The notes under the pieces are model-generated. The model had not been told where the DNA came from. It was given only the letters and a program-made list of their open reading frames with translations, and did no database searches. Below are positions 25,541 through 36,204 of a stretch of DNA of 64,000 bases, in pieces. Within the stretch, counting starts at the first letter, position 1. Each line of letters begins with the position of its first letter. Origin of the DNA: Nitrospira sp. (GTDB taxonomy: Bacteria; Nitrospirota; Thermodesulfovibrionia; UBA6902); contig JADHUV010000010.1 in NCBI GenBank assembly GCA_016784355.1, positions 1 through 64,000 of the forward strand, written 5' to 3'. The translations under genes and the position numbers were made by a program.

Positions 25541-26555
25541 TGGCGTTTTCCTTCCTGTTTAGCTTTTTTTCTGTATCAATAAGGCGCTTAATATAATCAG
25601 GCAGCCTTGTGAATATGCCTTGCGACTTAAGCCATTGTTTATGAGGTATGGCAGGGCTTCCCGAGTATATCTGTCCCCCTGGTACATTACCTCCAACTCC
25701 GGACTGTGCAGCTATCATGGAGCCGGGTCCTATTTTTACATGGTCTCTTACCCCAACCTGTCCGGCCAGAACTGCACCGTCACCAATGTCAACACTTCCA
25801 CTGATCCCGACCTGCGATACTATAATACAATTTTTACCAATATTTACGTTATGTGCTATTTGTGTCAGGTTATCAATTTTAGATCCGGAGCCTATCACTG
25901 TATTTCCGAGCGTGGCACGGTCTATGGTAACGTTTGCGCCTATCTCAACGTCATCTTCAATAATAACTCCGCCAACCTGGGGGATCTTGTAATGTGCATT
26001 GTTTTCATAAACGTAACCAAAACCATCAGAACCGATGACTGAACCTGGATGAATGCTCACTCTGTTTCCTATAATTACACCATTTCTTATCGTGACATTG
26101 GGATGAATAACCGAGTCCTCTCCAATTATGGTGCCCCTGCCTATATAAGTCCCGGGATACAGGACGGTTCGTCTGCCAATAATGACACCATCACCTATCC
26201 AGACATTCGGCATGATAGTGACATCGCTCCCGAATTTCGTATTATTGCCGAGTGTGGCAGCATTGCTGATCCCTGAAGGCATATCATGAACGGGGTGAAA
26301 TATTTCCAGAGTCCTTGCAAATGCGTACTGGGGATTATCGACTATGACCATGGGAATGGTTTGATCTTTAAGTTCTGTTTTGACCATCAGGGCTGAGGCC
26401 CCGGTGTTCTGAAGATCTTTAAGATGTTTCATATCCGATATGTATGTAATTTCCCCGGGCAGAGCCTCGGTAATACTGGATACACCGGTAATATCAACCT
26501 CGGCATTCCCAGTTACTTTTCCGCCCAGCAGCTCAGCAAGTTCTTTGAGTTTCAT
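25530..26555 (-). CDS. lpxD: UDP-3-O-acylglucosamine N-acyltransferase LpxD
   Basis: A 341-residue acyltransferase adding the second 3-hydroxyacyl chain in lipid A synthesis. The N-terminal uridine-binding domain (about 1-95) leads to a long left-handed beta-helix (about 97-320). Catalytic H235 lies in Q-I-A-H-N-V-N-I-G, and G-S-D-G-F-G-Y is at about 175-181. It lies 26 bases downstream of ompH on the minus strand, as in many Gram-negatives (bamA-ompH-lpxD-fabZ-lpxA). If the substrate is a diamino sugar, it still acylates the 2-amino group. Confidence 0.95.
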   Translation of the reverse strand: MKLKELAELLGGKVTGNAEVDITGVSSITEALPGEITYISDMKHLKDLQNTGASALMVKTELKDQTIPMVIVDNPQYAFARTLEIFHPVHDMPSGISNAATLGNNTKFGSDVTIMPNVWIGDGVIIGRRTVLYPGTYIGRGTIIGEDSVIHPNVTIRNGVIIGNRVSIHPGSVIGSDGFGYVYENNAHYKIPQVGGVIIEDDVEIGANVTIDRATLGNTVIGSGSKIDNLTQIAHNVNIGKNCIIVSQVGISGSVDIGDGAVLAGQVGVRDHVKIGPGSMIAAQSGVGGNVPGGQIYSGSPAIPHKQWLKSQGIFTRLPDYIKRLIDTEKKLNRKENANDG

Positions 26556-26581
26556 CGTATTAAGCTGATATCGAAGTAAGG

Positions 26582-27100
26582 TTAATTAGAACTGCTGCCG
26601 GTAGAAGCATTATATTCCTCGATAAGCTTTTCTGTAAGGTCGCTCTTGGCAGGAATATAAAGAATTCCGCTGGAGGCACGTTCAAATATAATAGAGTAAC
26701 CCTTTTTTTCACCCATGGTATAGACCATTTTGCGTAGCTTTTTTATTAATGCTTCCATAAACTCGCTCTGTTTTTTCTGGACCTCTTCCTGAGAGTCTTT
26801 AACTGTACGCTTATAGTTTTTAACCAGTGATTCAAGTTCGTCTTTTTTCTGCTTTATGGCTTCAGGGTTGAGAACAGATGACTGTTTGGTGATTTCCTCT
26901 TCAAGCTTTTTAATCTGGTCTTCCTGTACTGAAATTGCGGCCTGTTTAGATTGAACCAGTTCTTCGAGGATCTTAACGGCTTGTTTACCCTCTGTAGACT
27001 CATTAAGGGCTTTGTTAAGGTCGACATAGCCGATTTTAGTATCCTGTGCCTGTGCTGTCACTGCAAAGAGTAATGTTAGTGCGATAATGAAACTTTTCAT
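26582..27100 (-). CDS. Periplasmic chaperone OmpH/Skp family
   Basis: A 172-residue secreted protein. The signal peptide ends near A-Q-A (16-18), and the mature protein opens with I-G-Y-V-D-L-N-K-A-L. A long coiled coil follows, rich in K, E and Q (about 45-125), the tentacle of the jellyfish-shaped trimer. The end has Y-S-I-I-F-E, the conserved final strand. Skp holds unfolded outer-membrane proteins for BamA. It lies between bamA and lpxD on the minus strand. A GGAGG-type site precedes the ATG. Confidence 0.92.
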   Translation of the reverse strand: MKSFIIALTLLFAVTAQAQDTKIGYVDLNKALNESTEGKQAVKILEELVQSKQAAISVQEDQIKKLEEEITKQSSVLNPEAIKQKKDELESLVKNYKRTVKDSQEEVQKKQSEFMEALIKKLRKMVYTMGEKKGYSIIFERASSGILYIPAKSDLTEKLIEEYNASTGSSSN

Positions 27101-27185
27101 ACTGCCTCCTTGGTTATTTATCTGATGTCCGTGCTATTGCGATGAGGTCTGACAGCCGGGCAAATATTATTCTATAAAACCGGGT

Positions 27186-29453
27186 TTATAATAACCCGCC
27201 AACTGAAAATTCGATTTTATTGTCGCCTTCGTCAAACTTTGGATCGAGATTGAATCCCCATTCCAGCCGCAACGGACCAAAAGGCGAGTGCCAGCGGAAA
27301 CCAAAACCTGCGGTCCTTCTGAAGTCTGATGCGGTGACATCCTCATTTTTGTCAAAGGCTCCGCCCACATCAATAAATACAACGCCCTTCAGCTTGATCT
27401 CTTCAACCAGTGGAAAGGAGATTTCGGTGTTTAGCAGTGTCTGCCAGTGGCCCCCGATTTTATCTCCATTTTCATTTCTAGGTCCACCCTCTCCAAACCC
27501 CAGTCCCCGGATGGTGCTGATGCCGCCGACATAGAATCTTTCGTAAAGCGGAAGTCTTTCGCCGTTAAAACCATAAGCATATCCAACACGTCCTCTTATG
27601 CTGAAGGTTGTATTAAGAGGTGTCGGGAAATACCATACCGAGTCAGCTATTGTCTTGGTGAAGTAATTGTCTCCACCGAGACCTGCCAGCGTAAAGGTGA
27701 AAGTATGCCGCTCCCCTTTGTTAGGGTCAAGAAAGTTATTACGGGTGTCCTTCCATACCATAGGGGTGATACTGCTGGTAATTTTATGACCGCGCTGGTC
27801 TTTAATAATGAGTGATGCAGCATCGGCAACAGAGGTTATCTCAGCCGACTCGAGACGGTAGGTGATACTTCCGCCGGTATATTCCGAAAAATCTTTGCCA
27901 AAACCTACTGCGCCGCCTGTGGCTCTTTTGTCATATTCCGGGAATTCTACTTCTTCATTATAAAGGCTAAATGTAGCAGAGACCGGCTTATCCATAAACC
28001 AGGGTTCTCTTATGGAAATATTGTAATTGGCTCTCCTTGCACTGAGATCAGCCCTTACTTTAAGGAAAAGACCTTTGCCGAACAGGTTTGCCTGGGTGAT
28101 CTCTCCCATAACGGAAAACTTGTCTACAGAACTGTAACCGCCTCCAAAACTGAGCATCCCGGTCATTTTTTCTTCGACCGTAATGTCCATGTCCATTGTC
28201 AGTTCTTCCTGCCCTGGAGTAGGCACTATATCTATTTTCTCAAAGAAATTCAGATTGTTTATTCTCTGCTCACTCCTTTTGATGAGTTTTTTGTTGTAAG
28301 TATCCCCTTCGTCAAGGCGCACTTCCCGTCTGATAACCTTATCACGGGTTTTGGTGTTTCCCTTGATATTAATTCTGGCAATTTTAAATATCCCGCCTTC
28401 AGAAAAATTAAAGTGAATGTCAGCGTCCTTTGAGTCGGCAGTCATTTTTAGCTGAGGTTCAATATCGGCCATAGCGTATCCGTTTTCCATGTACAGCTCA
28501 ACGATATTCTCAATGTCATCCTTGAGAGTTTTTCTATTGAAAGTCTCTCCCGAGCTTATAGTGAGTTGGCTGAATATCTCGTTTTCTGTAAACAGCGTAT
28601 TGCCGGCCAATGTAAATTTGCCGAAATTATACTGCTCTCCCTCTGAGATGGTAATTGTCAGGTGCATATTTTCCCTGTCTTCGCTCAGGGTGATTTCCGG
28701 TTCTGCGATTGCAACTCTCAGATATCCATTGTTGTGATATAGCTCTCGTATAAGCTCAATATCCTGCCAGACCTGGGACTTCTGGTATATGCCTGAGCCT
28801 GTGAAAAATGAGAGCAGCCATCTTTTTTTGGTTTTCATCACTTTTTTTATCTGCTTTTCGGTAAGTGCTGAATTGCCTTTAAGGCTGATTGATTTGATCG
28901 TTACCTTGGGACCTTCGCTTATCTGTAATGTAAGTGCAACCGAGTGATCGTTTATTGTCCTTAAAACCGGGATAATATTTACGAGGTAATACCCCTCGGA
29001 GTGATAAAATGCCACCAGCATCTTTATATTGTCGGAAATAAGAGAGTAATTGGCAAAGGCACCTGTAGCAATGGTTATTTTTTCCAGAAGATCTTTCTTC
29101 TCAATCTCCTTATTACCCTGAAAGTCCAGGCTCGCGATAATCGGCTTTTCTGTGACGGTGATGATTAGTTTTATTCCACCTTCAAACGAGACAGCGTCCA
29201 CACGGATGTCATCAAAATATCCGAGGCTGTATAATTTGCGGATATCGTCCTGCAGAACATTTTTATAATAAGTAGTGCCGATCCGGCTTTTTATCTTTGA
29301 CTGAACCGTGGCCGGGCTTATCTTGCTGGTTCCGATCACCTCTATCATCTTTATGTCGGGGTCTGCCGCTAATGCGCTGTCAGTAAACACAAAACCCGTA
29401 AACAGGAAAAGGGTGAAAAATGCGATAAGTAAGTAATGTCTTTTTATGATCAT
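27186..29453 (-). CDS. bamA: Outer membrane protein assembly factor BamA
   Basis: A 755-residue Omp85-family insertase. From the ATG at 29453 there is a clear signal peptide ending in S-A-L-A-A. The reading frame continues 31 codons upstream, but that extension has no signal character. Five POTRA domains (roughly residues 30-390) precede the beta-barrel, which has the lid-loop motif as I-R-G-L and a G-G-A-F segment near the end. The last residues are S-V-G-G-L-L, lacking the usual terminal phenylalanine or tryptophan. The gene opens the minus-strand bamA-ompH-lpxD-fabZ-lpxA-lpxI-gnnA-gnnB run. leuS is divergent upstream. Confidence 0.94.
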   Translation of the reverse strand: MIIKRHYLLIAFFTLFLFTGFVFTDSALAADPDIKMIEVIGTSKISPATVQSKIKSRIGTTYYKNVLQDDIRKLYSLGYFDDIRVDAVSFEGGIKLIITVTEKPIIASLDFQGNKEIEKKDLLEKITIATGAFANYSLISDNIKMLVAFYHSEGYYLVNIIPVLRTINDHSVALTLQISEGPKVTIKSISLKGNSALTEKQIKKVMKTKKRWLLSFFTGSGIYQKSQVWQDIELIRELYHNNGYLRVAIAEPEITLSEDRENMHLTITISEGEQYNFGKFTLAGNTLFTENEIFSQLTISSGETFNRKTLKDDIENIVELYMENGYAMADIEPQLKMTADSKDADIHFNFSEGGIFKIARINIKGNTKTRDKVIRREVRLDEGDTYNKKLIKRSEQRINNLNFFEKIDIVPTPGQEELTMDMDITVEEKMTGMLSFGGGYSSVDKFSVMGEITQANLFGKGLFLKVRADLSARRANYNISIREPWFMDKPVSATFSLYNEEVEFPEYDKRATGGAVGFGKDFSEYTGGSITYRLESAEITSVADAASLIIKDQRGHKITSSITPMVWKDTRNNFLDPNKGERHTFTFTLAGLGGDNYFTKTIADSVWYFPTPLNTTFSIRGRVGYAYGFNGERLPLYERFYVGGISTIRGLGFGEGGPRNENGDKIGGHWQTLLNTEISFPLVEEIKLKGVVFIDVGGAFDKNEDVTASDFRRTAGFGFRWHSPFGPLRLEWGFNLDPKFDEGDNKIEFSVGGLL

Positions 29454-29649
29454 ACCGTAAGCTATTCTCAAAGAAGTTCCGTTAATAAATGTAATGAGTT
29501 CCCATGTGGAAAAATTAACAGGTAGTATAGCACTAACAGTGTGCAAAATCCAACGGCTGCAGGCAGTACCGTAAATCAGAATATTGGGGCATCGATTATG
29601 GTAAAATACATCGCCTATCGGGCTTAAAATGAAACAAATGGAGGCAGTT

Positions 29650-32097
29650 TTGCAAGAAAAGTATGTTTCACAGAATATAGAAAAAAAGTGGCAGGAATAC
29701 TGGGATCAGGAAAAACTCTTTGCTGCACGTGAGGATGACGGACGCCCTAAGTTTTATTGTTTAGAGATGTTTCCCTATCCCTCCGGGAGGATTCATATAG
29801 GCCATGTGCGCAATTATGTCATAGGGGATGTTATTGCCAGGTATAAGCGCATGAGGGGTTTTAATGTGCTGCATCCCATGGGATGGGACTCGTTTGGTCT
29901 GCCCGCAGAGAATGCCGCAATAAAACATGGTGTGCATCCCTCAAAGTGGACATTTGAAAATATAGAGCATATGAAAACCCAGTTGAAGAAAATGGGACTG
30001 AGTTATGACTGGGGACGTGAAATATCAACTTTTACTCCGGAGTATTACCGTTGGAATCAGTGGATATTTCTGGAGATGTATAAACGTGGCCTGGCATACA
30101 AAAAATCCTCTTCTGTAAATTGGTGTGATTCCTGTAATACAGTGCTAGCTAATGAGCAGGTAATAGATGGACAGTGCTGGCGATGTGACAGCACTGTGAA
30201 ACCCAGAGAGCTTGAGCAGTGGTTTTACAAGATCACCTCATATGCAGAGGAATTGCTGCGCGATGCGGATTCGCTGGACGGGTGGCCGGACAAAGTGGTA
30301 ACGATGCAGCGTAACTGGATCGGCAGGAGTGAGGGGGTTGAGGTTGATTTCCCTGTGACCGGTACAGATATGAAGCTCAGGATATTTACCACAAGGCAGG
30401 ATACCCTGTATGGCGTCACCTTTATGAGTGTTGCCAGGACACACCCTGTTGTAAGTGATCTTGTTAAAGACCCTGATATTCTTGCGGCCATAGAAAACCT
30501 ATCTGAAGATCCCGATATTAAAGAAGGTGTCTTTACCGGTTTTTATGCTGAAAATCCAGTGACAGGTGATAAAATTCCTGTATATGCAGCAAATTTTGTT
30601 CTTATGGAATACGGCACCGGAGCTGTGATGGCAGTGCCTGCTCATGATCAGAGAGACTTTGAGTTTGCGAGAAAATATAAACTTCCGATTAAGGTTGTAA
30701 TTGCCGCAGAAGCAGCTGAAGTTGTTAATCCTGACGATATGCTGGAGGCTTTTCTTGCATACGGAGTGCTGGTGGATTCAGGTGGTTTTTCCGGACTTAC
30801 GTCTGAAGAGGCTAAAGGAAAGATAGCAGGGCATATTGAGTCTCTGGGGATTGGTAAAAAGGTTGTAAATTATCGCCTGCGTGATTGGGGAATTTCCAGG
30901 CAAAGATACTGGGGCACGCCAATTCCGGTTATTTATTGTGAAGCCTGTGGTATTGTGCCTGTGCCTTCAGAGCAACTTCCCGTGCTCCTGCCTGAAAATG
31001 CGGCGCTTACAGGGTCCGGGTCATCTCCGCTTGCAGAACTGGATGATTTTTTAAATGTGAAGTGCCCGAGTTGCGGGGCAGGGGCCAAGCGGGAAACGGA
31101 CACAATGGATACCTTTGTGGATTCTTCCTGGTACTTCCTGAGGTATTGCTCTCCTGGGGCTTCTGAGACACCGGTATCAGCTTCTGCTGCGGATTACTGG
31201 ATGCCTGTGGATCAGTATATAGGCGGCATTGAGCATGCGGTTCTGCATCTTCTTTATTCCAGATTTTTCACGAAAGTCCTTCGTGACATTGGCCTGGTTA
31301 GTACTACGGAACCTTTTAAAAGGCTGCTTACTCAGGGGATGGTTATAAAAGACGGGGCAAAGATGTCAAAGTCCAAGGGTAATGTTGTCGACCCGGACGT
31401 ACTTATTAATAAATATGGTACTGACACTGTAAGGATATTCAGTCTGTTTGCCGCTCCGCCTGAAAGAGATCTTGAATGGTCTGATAAGGGAGTAGATGGT
31501 TCCTACCGTTTTTTAAACCGTATATGGGCGTTTATTTACAAGAACAAGGATATTCCCGGCAATAGAGATGCAGGAGTTTCCTTTGATAGCAGTAAATTGT
31601 CTGAGGGTGCTGTCAGGATCTTACGGAAGGCACACCAGACCATAAAGAAAGTGACCGGGAGTATCGAGAAGGATTATCACTTTAACACGGCCATTGCGGC
31701 CCTGATGGAGTTGATTAATGATATGCAGGGCTTCGTGCCTCAGGATAAGGAAGATGCTGCTGTGATGAAATTCAGCATGCGGCACCTTGTTTTGCTGCTT
31801 TGTCCTTTTGCCCCTCATATAGCGGAAGAGCTGTGGAGGGAGATGGGGGAAACGACCTGTATTTCTGAAGAATCATGGCCCTCCTGGGATGAGGAAACGG
31901 CCCGTGAGGATGAGATAGAGCTGGTAGTGCAGATAAATGGCAAAGTGCGTGCAAAGATTATGATAGCTGCCGGGCTTGATGATGAACGGGTTAGTGAGAT
32001 TGCGTTTGCTGACTCGAAGGTTAAGGATTATACAGCGGACAAGACTCCCCGCAAGGTAATAGTAGTTAAAGGCCGGCTTGTTAACATAGTGCTTTAG
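29650..32097 (+). CDS. leuS: Leucyl-tRNA synthetase
   Basis: A class I tRNA synthetase charging tRNA-Leu, about 815 residues. The HIGH motif is at 49-52 within [10 protein letters not shown] and K-M-S-K-S is near residue 570. The CP1 editing domain lies between, with T-x-R-x-D-T-L-Y-G, and a zinc-binding C-x2-C pair is at about 165. I prefer the TTG at 29650: GGAGG (29640-29644) lies five bases before it, and the protein then starts M-Q-E-K-Y, the family norm. The ATG at 29629 is in frame but lacks a ribosome site. First gene of leuS-lptE-holA. Confidence 0.95.
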   Translation: MQEKYVSQNIEKKWQEYWDQEKLFAAREDDGRPKFYCLEMFPYPSGRIHIGHVRNYVIGDVIARYKRMRGFNVLHPMGWDSFGLPAENAAIKHGVHPSKWTFENIEHMKTQLKKMGLSYDWGREISTFTPEYYRWNQWIFLEMYKRGLAYKKSSSVNWCDSCNTVLANEQVIDGQCWRCDSTVKPRELEQWFYKITSYAEELLRDADSLDGWPDKVVTMQRNWIGRSEGVEVDFPVTGTDMKLRIFTTRQDTLYGVTFMSVARTHPVVSDLVKDPDILAAIENLSEDPDIKEGVFTGFYAENPVTGDKIPVYAANFVLMEYGTGAVMAVPAHDQRDFEFARKYKLPIKVVIAAEAAEVVNPDDMLEAFLAYGVLVDSGGFSGLTSEEAKGKIAGHIESLGIGKKVVNYRLRDWGISRQRYWGTPIPVIYCEACGIVPVPSEQLPVLLPENAALTGSGSSPLAELDDFLNVKCPSCGAGAKRETDTMDTFVDSSWYFLRYCSPGASETPVSASAADYWMPVDQYIGGIEHAVLHLLYSRFFTKVLRDIGLVSTTEPFKRLLTQGMVIKDGAKMSKSKGNVVDPDVLINKYGTDTVRIFSLFAAPPERDLEWSDKGVDGSYRFLNRIWAFIYKNKDIPGNRDAGVSFDSSKLSEGAVRILRKAHQTIKKVTGSIEKDYHFNTAIAALMELINDMQGFVPQDKEDAAVMKFSMRHLVLLLCPFAPHIAEELWREMGETTCISEESWPSWDEETAREDEIELVVQINGKVRAKIMIAAGLDDERVSEIAFADSKVKDYTADKTPRKVIVVKGRLVNIVL

Positions 32098-32118
32098 TTT
32101 TGATGCTTATATAAATTA

Positions 32119-32634
32119 ATGAAATTTTCCAATAACAGAATCCTGCTGGCAGGACTGATAGTTGTTTTTTGCGGTGTCTTATTATCCTGCGGGTACCGCA
32201 TTATCGGCTCCACCGTTTTGCCGTTTAGTTCCATTATAATTAAGCCGGTTGAAAACAGGACATATGAGCCGGGGTTGCAGGACCGTCTTCATTCTGCCTT
32301 GTCCAGAGAATTTATAAATCTTGGGATCTCGGTTAATCGTATTGAGAGTCCTGTCGTGCTGGAGGCATCGGTCATTGCTTTTACCCTGGGTGCTGTCGGC
32401 TCGATTAATGAGGTTATCAAGGAGCAGGAGCTTGTAATGAAAGTGGATATAAGGCTAACAGACCATGAGAGGGTGACGGAGTTCAGAGCAATGGCTTCTC
32501 CGATAAAGATCACATTTCTGGCTGCTGGTACGGTCAGTGAGACCGTGGCGGAAAAAGAGCGTGCCATTGAAAAGGCCAGCGAGGAAATAGCAAAAGAGAC
32601 AATTAGCAAGATCATAGTGCAGTATGCTAAATAA
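32119..32634 (+). CDS. lptE: LPS-assembly lipoprotein LptE
   Basis: A 171-residue lipoprotein with lipobox L-L-S-C (C24) after a hydrophobic signal, then the short G-Y-R-I typical of LptE. It plugs the LptD barrel and helps insert LPS in the outer leaflet. The body has alternating strands and a C-terminal amphipathic helix, with the conserved P-V-x-N-R-T-x-E-P-G-L near residue 43. It lies between leuS and holA, the common position of lptE, and overlaps holA by 11 bases. LptD is not in the window. Confidence 0.87.
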   Translation: MKFSNNRILLAGLIVVFCGVLLSCGYRIIGSTVLPFSSIIIKPVENRTYEPGLQDRLHSALSREFINLGISVNRIESPVVLEASVIAFTLGAVGSINEVIKEQELVMKVDIRLTDHERVTEFRAMASPIKITFLAAGTVSETVAEKERAIEKASEEIAKETISKIIVQYAK

Positions 32635-33580
32635 GGCTTTTGCAAAGGAAGTAGAAAAAAACCTGCCAGGGCGTATTTACTTCCTATGGAGTAATGAGGG
32701 ATGCTTTCTGGATGAAGCACTGCGTATGGTCTCTGATACCGTCCTGGGTGCGGGGCCATCGGATTTTAATTATGATGTATTTGATTCTTCTTCCGGGCCT
32801 AATGAGATAATTGATGCCGCCTCAACTTTGCCCTTTATGTCCACTAGACGTCTTGTGCTGGTAAAAGACTTTCACGAACTGACCGCGGCCGGCATAAAGC
32901 AACTTCAGTCATACCTGACAACGCCGCTGCAGGAAACCTGTATGGTGATTACCTCACGTAAGGCCCCCAGGGCGACTATAAAGGCGGCTTGGAAAGTCTT
33001 CTCTTTTGTACTGAAGGACTGGGATATACCGGGATGGCTCAGGCATGAGGCCTCGACAAAGGGGCTAAGTCTTTCCTCCGAGGCAGTAGAGTATATGGTG
33101 GATTACATAGGATATGATGTGGGGATGCTGATGATGGAACTCGAGAAGTTCAGGCTGTCCGGTAAGGCAGCTATCAGCGGCAAGGATGTAATGGAGTTGA
33201 CCAGTATGGTCAGGGACTTTACCCCCTTTGATCTTATTAATGCAGTGGTCAGCGGGCAGAAGGCCAGGGCCTTTCGTATCTTAAGGAAAATGCTGTCAGG
33301 AGGCTCGACAGAGTCTCCGCAGGTTATTCTCGGGACTTTGAACTGGCATTATAAACAGTTTTATGCTCTTTGGTCCAGTGGCGGTGTTCGTCCGGCGAAA
33401 ATGCAGCAAAAGACGTATACTGCTTTAAGCAAACACCTGAAAAAATACAGGGAAGATGATTTTCTCAGTACCTTCAGGATGCTTCACGAAGCAGATGCAG
33501 GAATAAAAAGCTCCGGCAGGCCGGAGCTGGTAGTCGAGGTGTTAATTATTAAGCTGTTGCAGGCTGGAGCATTGCATTGA
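32624..33580 (+). CDS. holA: DNA polymerase III delta subunit
   Basis: A 318-residue clamp-loader subunit that opens the beta clamp. It has the HolA layout: an N-terminal domain with Y-F-L-W-S-N-E-G-like start, L-P-F-M-S-T-R-R-L-V-L-V-K (about 66-78) and the delta C-terminal collar with L-x-W-H-Y-K-Q-F. The divergent family lacks a Walker motif, as here. It starts 11 bases inside lptE. Its last 32 bases overlap the 3' end of rpsT on the opposite strand. Confidence 0.9.
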   Translation: MLNKAFAKEVEKNLPGRIYFLWSNEGCFLDEALRMVSDTVLGAGPSDFNYDVFDSSSGPNEIIDAASTLPFMSTRRLVLVKDFHELTAAGIKQLQSYLTTPLQETCMVITSRKAPRATIKAAWKVFSFVLKDWDIPGWLRHEASTKGLSLSSEAVEYMVDYIGYDVGMLMMELEKFRLSGKAAISGKDVMELTSMVRDFTPFDLINAVVSGQKARAFRILRKMLSGGSTESPQVILGTLNWHYKQFYALWSSGGVRPAKMQQKTYTALSKHLKKYREDDFLSTFRMLHEADAGIKSSGRPELVVEVLIIKLLQAGALH

Positions 33581-33845
33581 CGATCTTGGTCAATCTTGAT
33601 ACTTTTCTCGCAGCTGCATTACGGTGTATGACTCTCTTGCCTGATGCCTTATCAATCGCCTTAACAACCGTTTTCAGTGATATTGCAGCATTTTCACTGT
33701 TTTTGCTTTTGATATCAGCTTCTAATTTTTTAGTAAGGGTTTTAACCAGTGTTTTGGCTGATTTGTTTCTTATAGCTATTCTTTTAGACTGCTTGACCCT
33801 TTTCATTGCAGACTTTGATTTATTGGGTGTTGATTTAGCTGGCAA
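33549..33845 (-). CDS. rpsT: 30S ribosomal protein S20
   Basis: A 98-residue, very basic helical protein of the small ribosomal subunit; K-S-A-M-K-R and H-R-N-A-A-A-R-K-V-S-R-L are the family marks. The start codon is TTG at 33845, with GGAGGT six bases upstream on the minus strand. E. coli rpsT also starts with UUG, where the weak codon takes part in S20 translational autocontrol, so similar control is plausible. The 3' end overlaps holA by 32 bases in convergent orientation, leaving no room for a terminator between the genes. Confidence 0.96.
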   Translation of the reverse strand: MPAKSTPNKSKSAMKRVKQSKRIAIRNKSAKTLVKTLTKKLEADIKSKNSENAAISLKTVVKAIDKASGKRVIHRNAAARKVSRLTKIVNAMLQPATA

Positions 33846-33960
33846 CGTACTACCTCCGGTAAAATATTAAATTGAGCTGTTCAGGATATATAGTATATCA
33901 TAAACATCGATCTTAAAATAAGTAATTTTTTAACATTTAAAAGTTTGAAAAGTCAAGTAT

Positions 33961-35523
33961 ATGGATGAAAAACAGAAGGTGACCCACGCGGCGACACAGA
34001 TTGCTGCAGCAACGTCTATCAGCAGGGTGCTGGGATTTGTTCGTGATATCCTGCTAGCCAATATGTTCGGGGCTACAGGCATGACAGATGCTTTTTTTAT
34101 TGCATACAGGGTTCCTAATTTCTTCAGAGAGCTATTTGCTGAAGGCTCAATATCCGCAGCCTTTGTACCTGTTTTTACGGAATCACTATCGAAAAATGGT
34201 CAGGAAGATGCGAAAAAACTCTATGCCTCTGTAGCTGCATTCTTACTGGCTTTTCTGTTTGTTATATCAGTACTTGGTATTTGGCTGTCTCCTTATATTG
34301 TGCAGGTCATTGCCCCTGGTTTTGTTTCTGACAGCGCAAAATATGCGCTTACGGTAACCCTTACACGAGTAATGATACCATTTTTATTTTTCGTAAGCGT
34401 TGCCGCACTTTTAAAGGGTGTTTTAAATTCCTTGAGGTCTTTTTTTATTCCGGCGACTGCACCTATATTTCTTAACATATCCATAATTACTTCAGCACTG
34501 TTCTTTGCCCCCTTATTTACTGAACCGTTCCTGGCAATCGGACTTGCAGTGTCGGTCGGCGGGGCGCTGCAGGTACTTATTCAGGTCCCTGCCATGGTTA
34601 AAAAGGGTTACATGGTGGCCCCTTCGTTTAAATCACCGCATCCCGGATTAAAAAAAATATACAGACTCCTGATGCCTACTATTGCCGGTATGGGAGTGGC
34701 ACAGATTAATATCCTTATCAGTACGGTTATTGTGTCATATCTTGCCAGCGGGGCGGCAACATACCTCTATTATGCAATGAGATTGCTTCACCTTCCTATA
34801 GGTATATTTGGTGTGGCCATTGCTACGGCCATATTGCCATCTCTCTCGGGATTTGCTGCTGAAGGCGATATAGAGAATCTCCGGGGAACATTTTCATTTT
34901 CTCTGAGATTGCTGTTTTTTATCACTCTTCCAGCCATGGCCGGTCTTATTGTCTTTGCTGATCCTATTATTCATGTGCTTTTACAGAGAGGCGAATTCAC
35001 TGCCGTTGCTACTAGCGAAACGGCATATGCGCTTATTTTTTATTCATACGGGATGTGGGCGTTTGTAGGGGCCAGGGTGTTGGCATCGACATTTCACTCG
35101 ATGCAGGATACAAAGACACCTGTAAAGGCTGCAGCAGTTTCTATCATAACCAATATAGTGTTCAGTTTATTGCTTATGGGCCCATTAAAGCATGGCGGAC
35201 TGGCACTGGCAAACTCCATTGCTGCAGCAGTTAATTTTATTATATTGTATATCCTGTTGAGAAAAAAAATTGGAAGGATAGATGGGAAGAAGATTATGTT
35301 TTCTGCCGGAAAAATCGTGTTTGCCTCTATCATGATGGCTGGGGCCGGCAAGGTTGTTCTAAATATGTTTATGTGGCAGCAGGCGGCCTCTTCAATTGTG
35401 AAGGGGAGCATTCTGGCCCTGGTAATAGGATTTTGCATTGGTCTTTATGTTTTGATAATGTATATTTTCAAGAGCGAGGAGTTGCAATACCTTCTGAAAA
35501 TGAAAAGAAAAAAGCAGGCGTAA
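33961..35523 (+). CDS. murJ: Lipid II flippase MurJ
   Basis: A 520-residue MOP-superfamily membrane protein with about 14 predicted spans, the flippase for peptidoglycan lipid II. Family features include the opening S-R-V-L-G-F-V-R-D, followed by F-R-E-L-F-A-E-G-S-I-S-A-A-F-V-P-V-F, and R-G-E-F-T in the second half. No strong ribosome site is visible before the ATG. It is followed after 44 bases by a metallo-hydrolase gene on the same strand. Confidence 0.94.
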   Translation: MDEKQKVTHAATQIAAATSISRVLGFVRDILLANMFGATGMTDAFFIAYRVPNFFRELFAEGSISAAFVPVFTESLSKNGQEDAKKLYASVAAFLLAFLFVISVLGIWLSPYIVQVIAPGFVSDSAKYALTVTLTRVMIPFLFFVSVAALLKGVLNSLRSFFIPATAPIFLNISIITSALFFAPLFTEPFLAIGLAVSVGGALQVLIQVPAMVKKGYMVAPSFKSPHPGLKKIYRLLMPTIAGMGVAQINILISTVIVSYLASGAATYLYYAMRLLHLPIGIFGVAIATAILPSLSGFAAEGDIENLRGTFSFSLRLLFFITLPAMAGLIVFADPIIHVLLQRGEFTAVATSETAYALIFYSYGMWAFVGARVLASTFHSMQDTKTPVKAAAVSIITNIVFSLLLMGPLKHGGLALANSIAAAVNFIILYILLRKKIGRIDGKKIMFSAGKIVFASIMMAGAGKVVLNMFMWQQAASSIVKGSILALVIGFCIGLYVLIMYIFKSEELQYLLKMKRKKQA

Positions 35524-35567
35524 GCTCAAAAGGAAATGAAAAAAACGCATTTTAAAGGAGATACTTT

Positions 35568-36191
35568 ATGATTCTTAAGAGAGTTACAGTTGGACAGCTT
35601 GATACAAATGCTTATATCATTGGTGATGAGTCAAAAGGCACAGCTATTATTGTGGATCCAGGTGATTCCGCAGACCGCATCATGGAGGTTGTAAGGCAAA
35701 ATGACCTGCGTGTGGAGTCTATTATATTTACTCACGCACATTTTGATCACATCGGTGCTGCCGGGGATATTAAGAAAGAGACGGGTGCTGATATTTACCT
35801 TCATAGTGATGACCTTGAGACTTATGATTTAGCAAGGGACCAGGCTGCTTTTTGGGGGTATGAGGTGAAAGATCTGCCTAAGCCGGACAAACACCTTGAT
35901 GAGGGAGATGAGGTGAGGGTTGGTAAACTTAGTTTTCGGGTACTGCATACGCCGGGACACAGCAGGGGCGGGATATGTCTTTTGGGAGAGGGTGTGCTTA
36001 TAACAGGAGACACTATCTTTGCCGGTTCGGTCGGACGGACAGATTTCCCAGGGGGCAGCATTGCTGAGCTGAAGAAGTCATTTAAGCGAATTGTTGAGCT
36101 GCCGGAGGATACTCTGATATACCCTGGGCATGGACCGGATTCAAGTGTGAAAAAAGAAAGATTGGCCAATTTTTTTATGAATGAGATTTAA
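35568..36191 (+). CDS. Metallo-beta-lactamase-fold hydrolase (glyoxalase II-like)
   Basis: A 207-residue single-domain MBL-fold enzyme. Metal ligands are visible in T-H-A-H-F-D-H (H56, H58, D60, H61), H-T-P-G-H-S (about 127-132) and T-G-D-T-I-F (D near 151). It resembles the short GloB-like hydrolases that act on thioesters such as S-lactoylglutathione. The C-terminal substrate-binding domain of true GloB is missing, so the substrate is uncertain. AAAGGAG lies seven bases before the ATG. Convergent with tlyA. Confidence 0.9.
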   Translation: MILKRVTVGQLDTNAYIIGDESKGTAIIVDPGDSADRIMEVVRQNDLRVESIIFTHAHFDHIGAAGDIKKETGADIYLHSDDLETYDLARDQAAFWGYEVKDLPKPDKHLDEGDEVRVGKLSFRVLHTPGHSRGGICLLGEGVLITGDTIFAGSVGRTDFPGGSIAELKKSFKRIVELPEDTLIYPGHGPDSSVKKERLANFFMNEI

Positions 36192-36204
36192 TCCCGGTCA
36201 ATGA

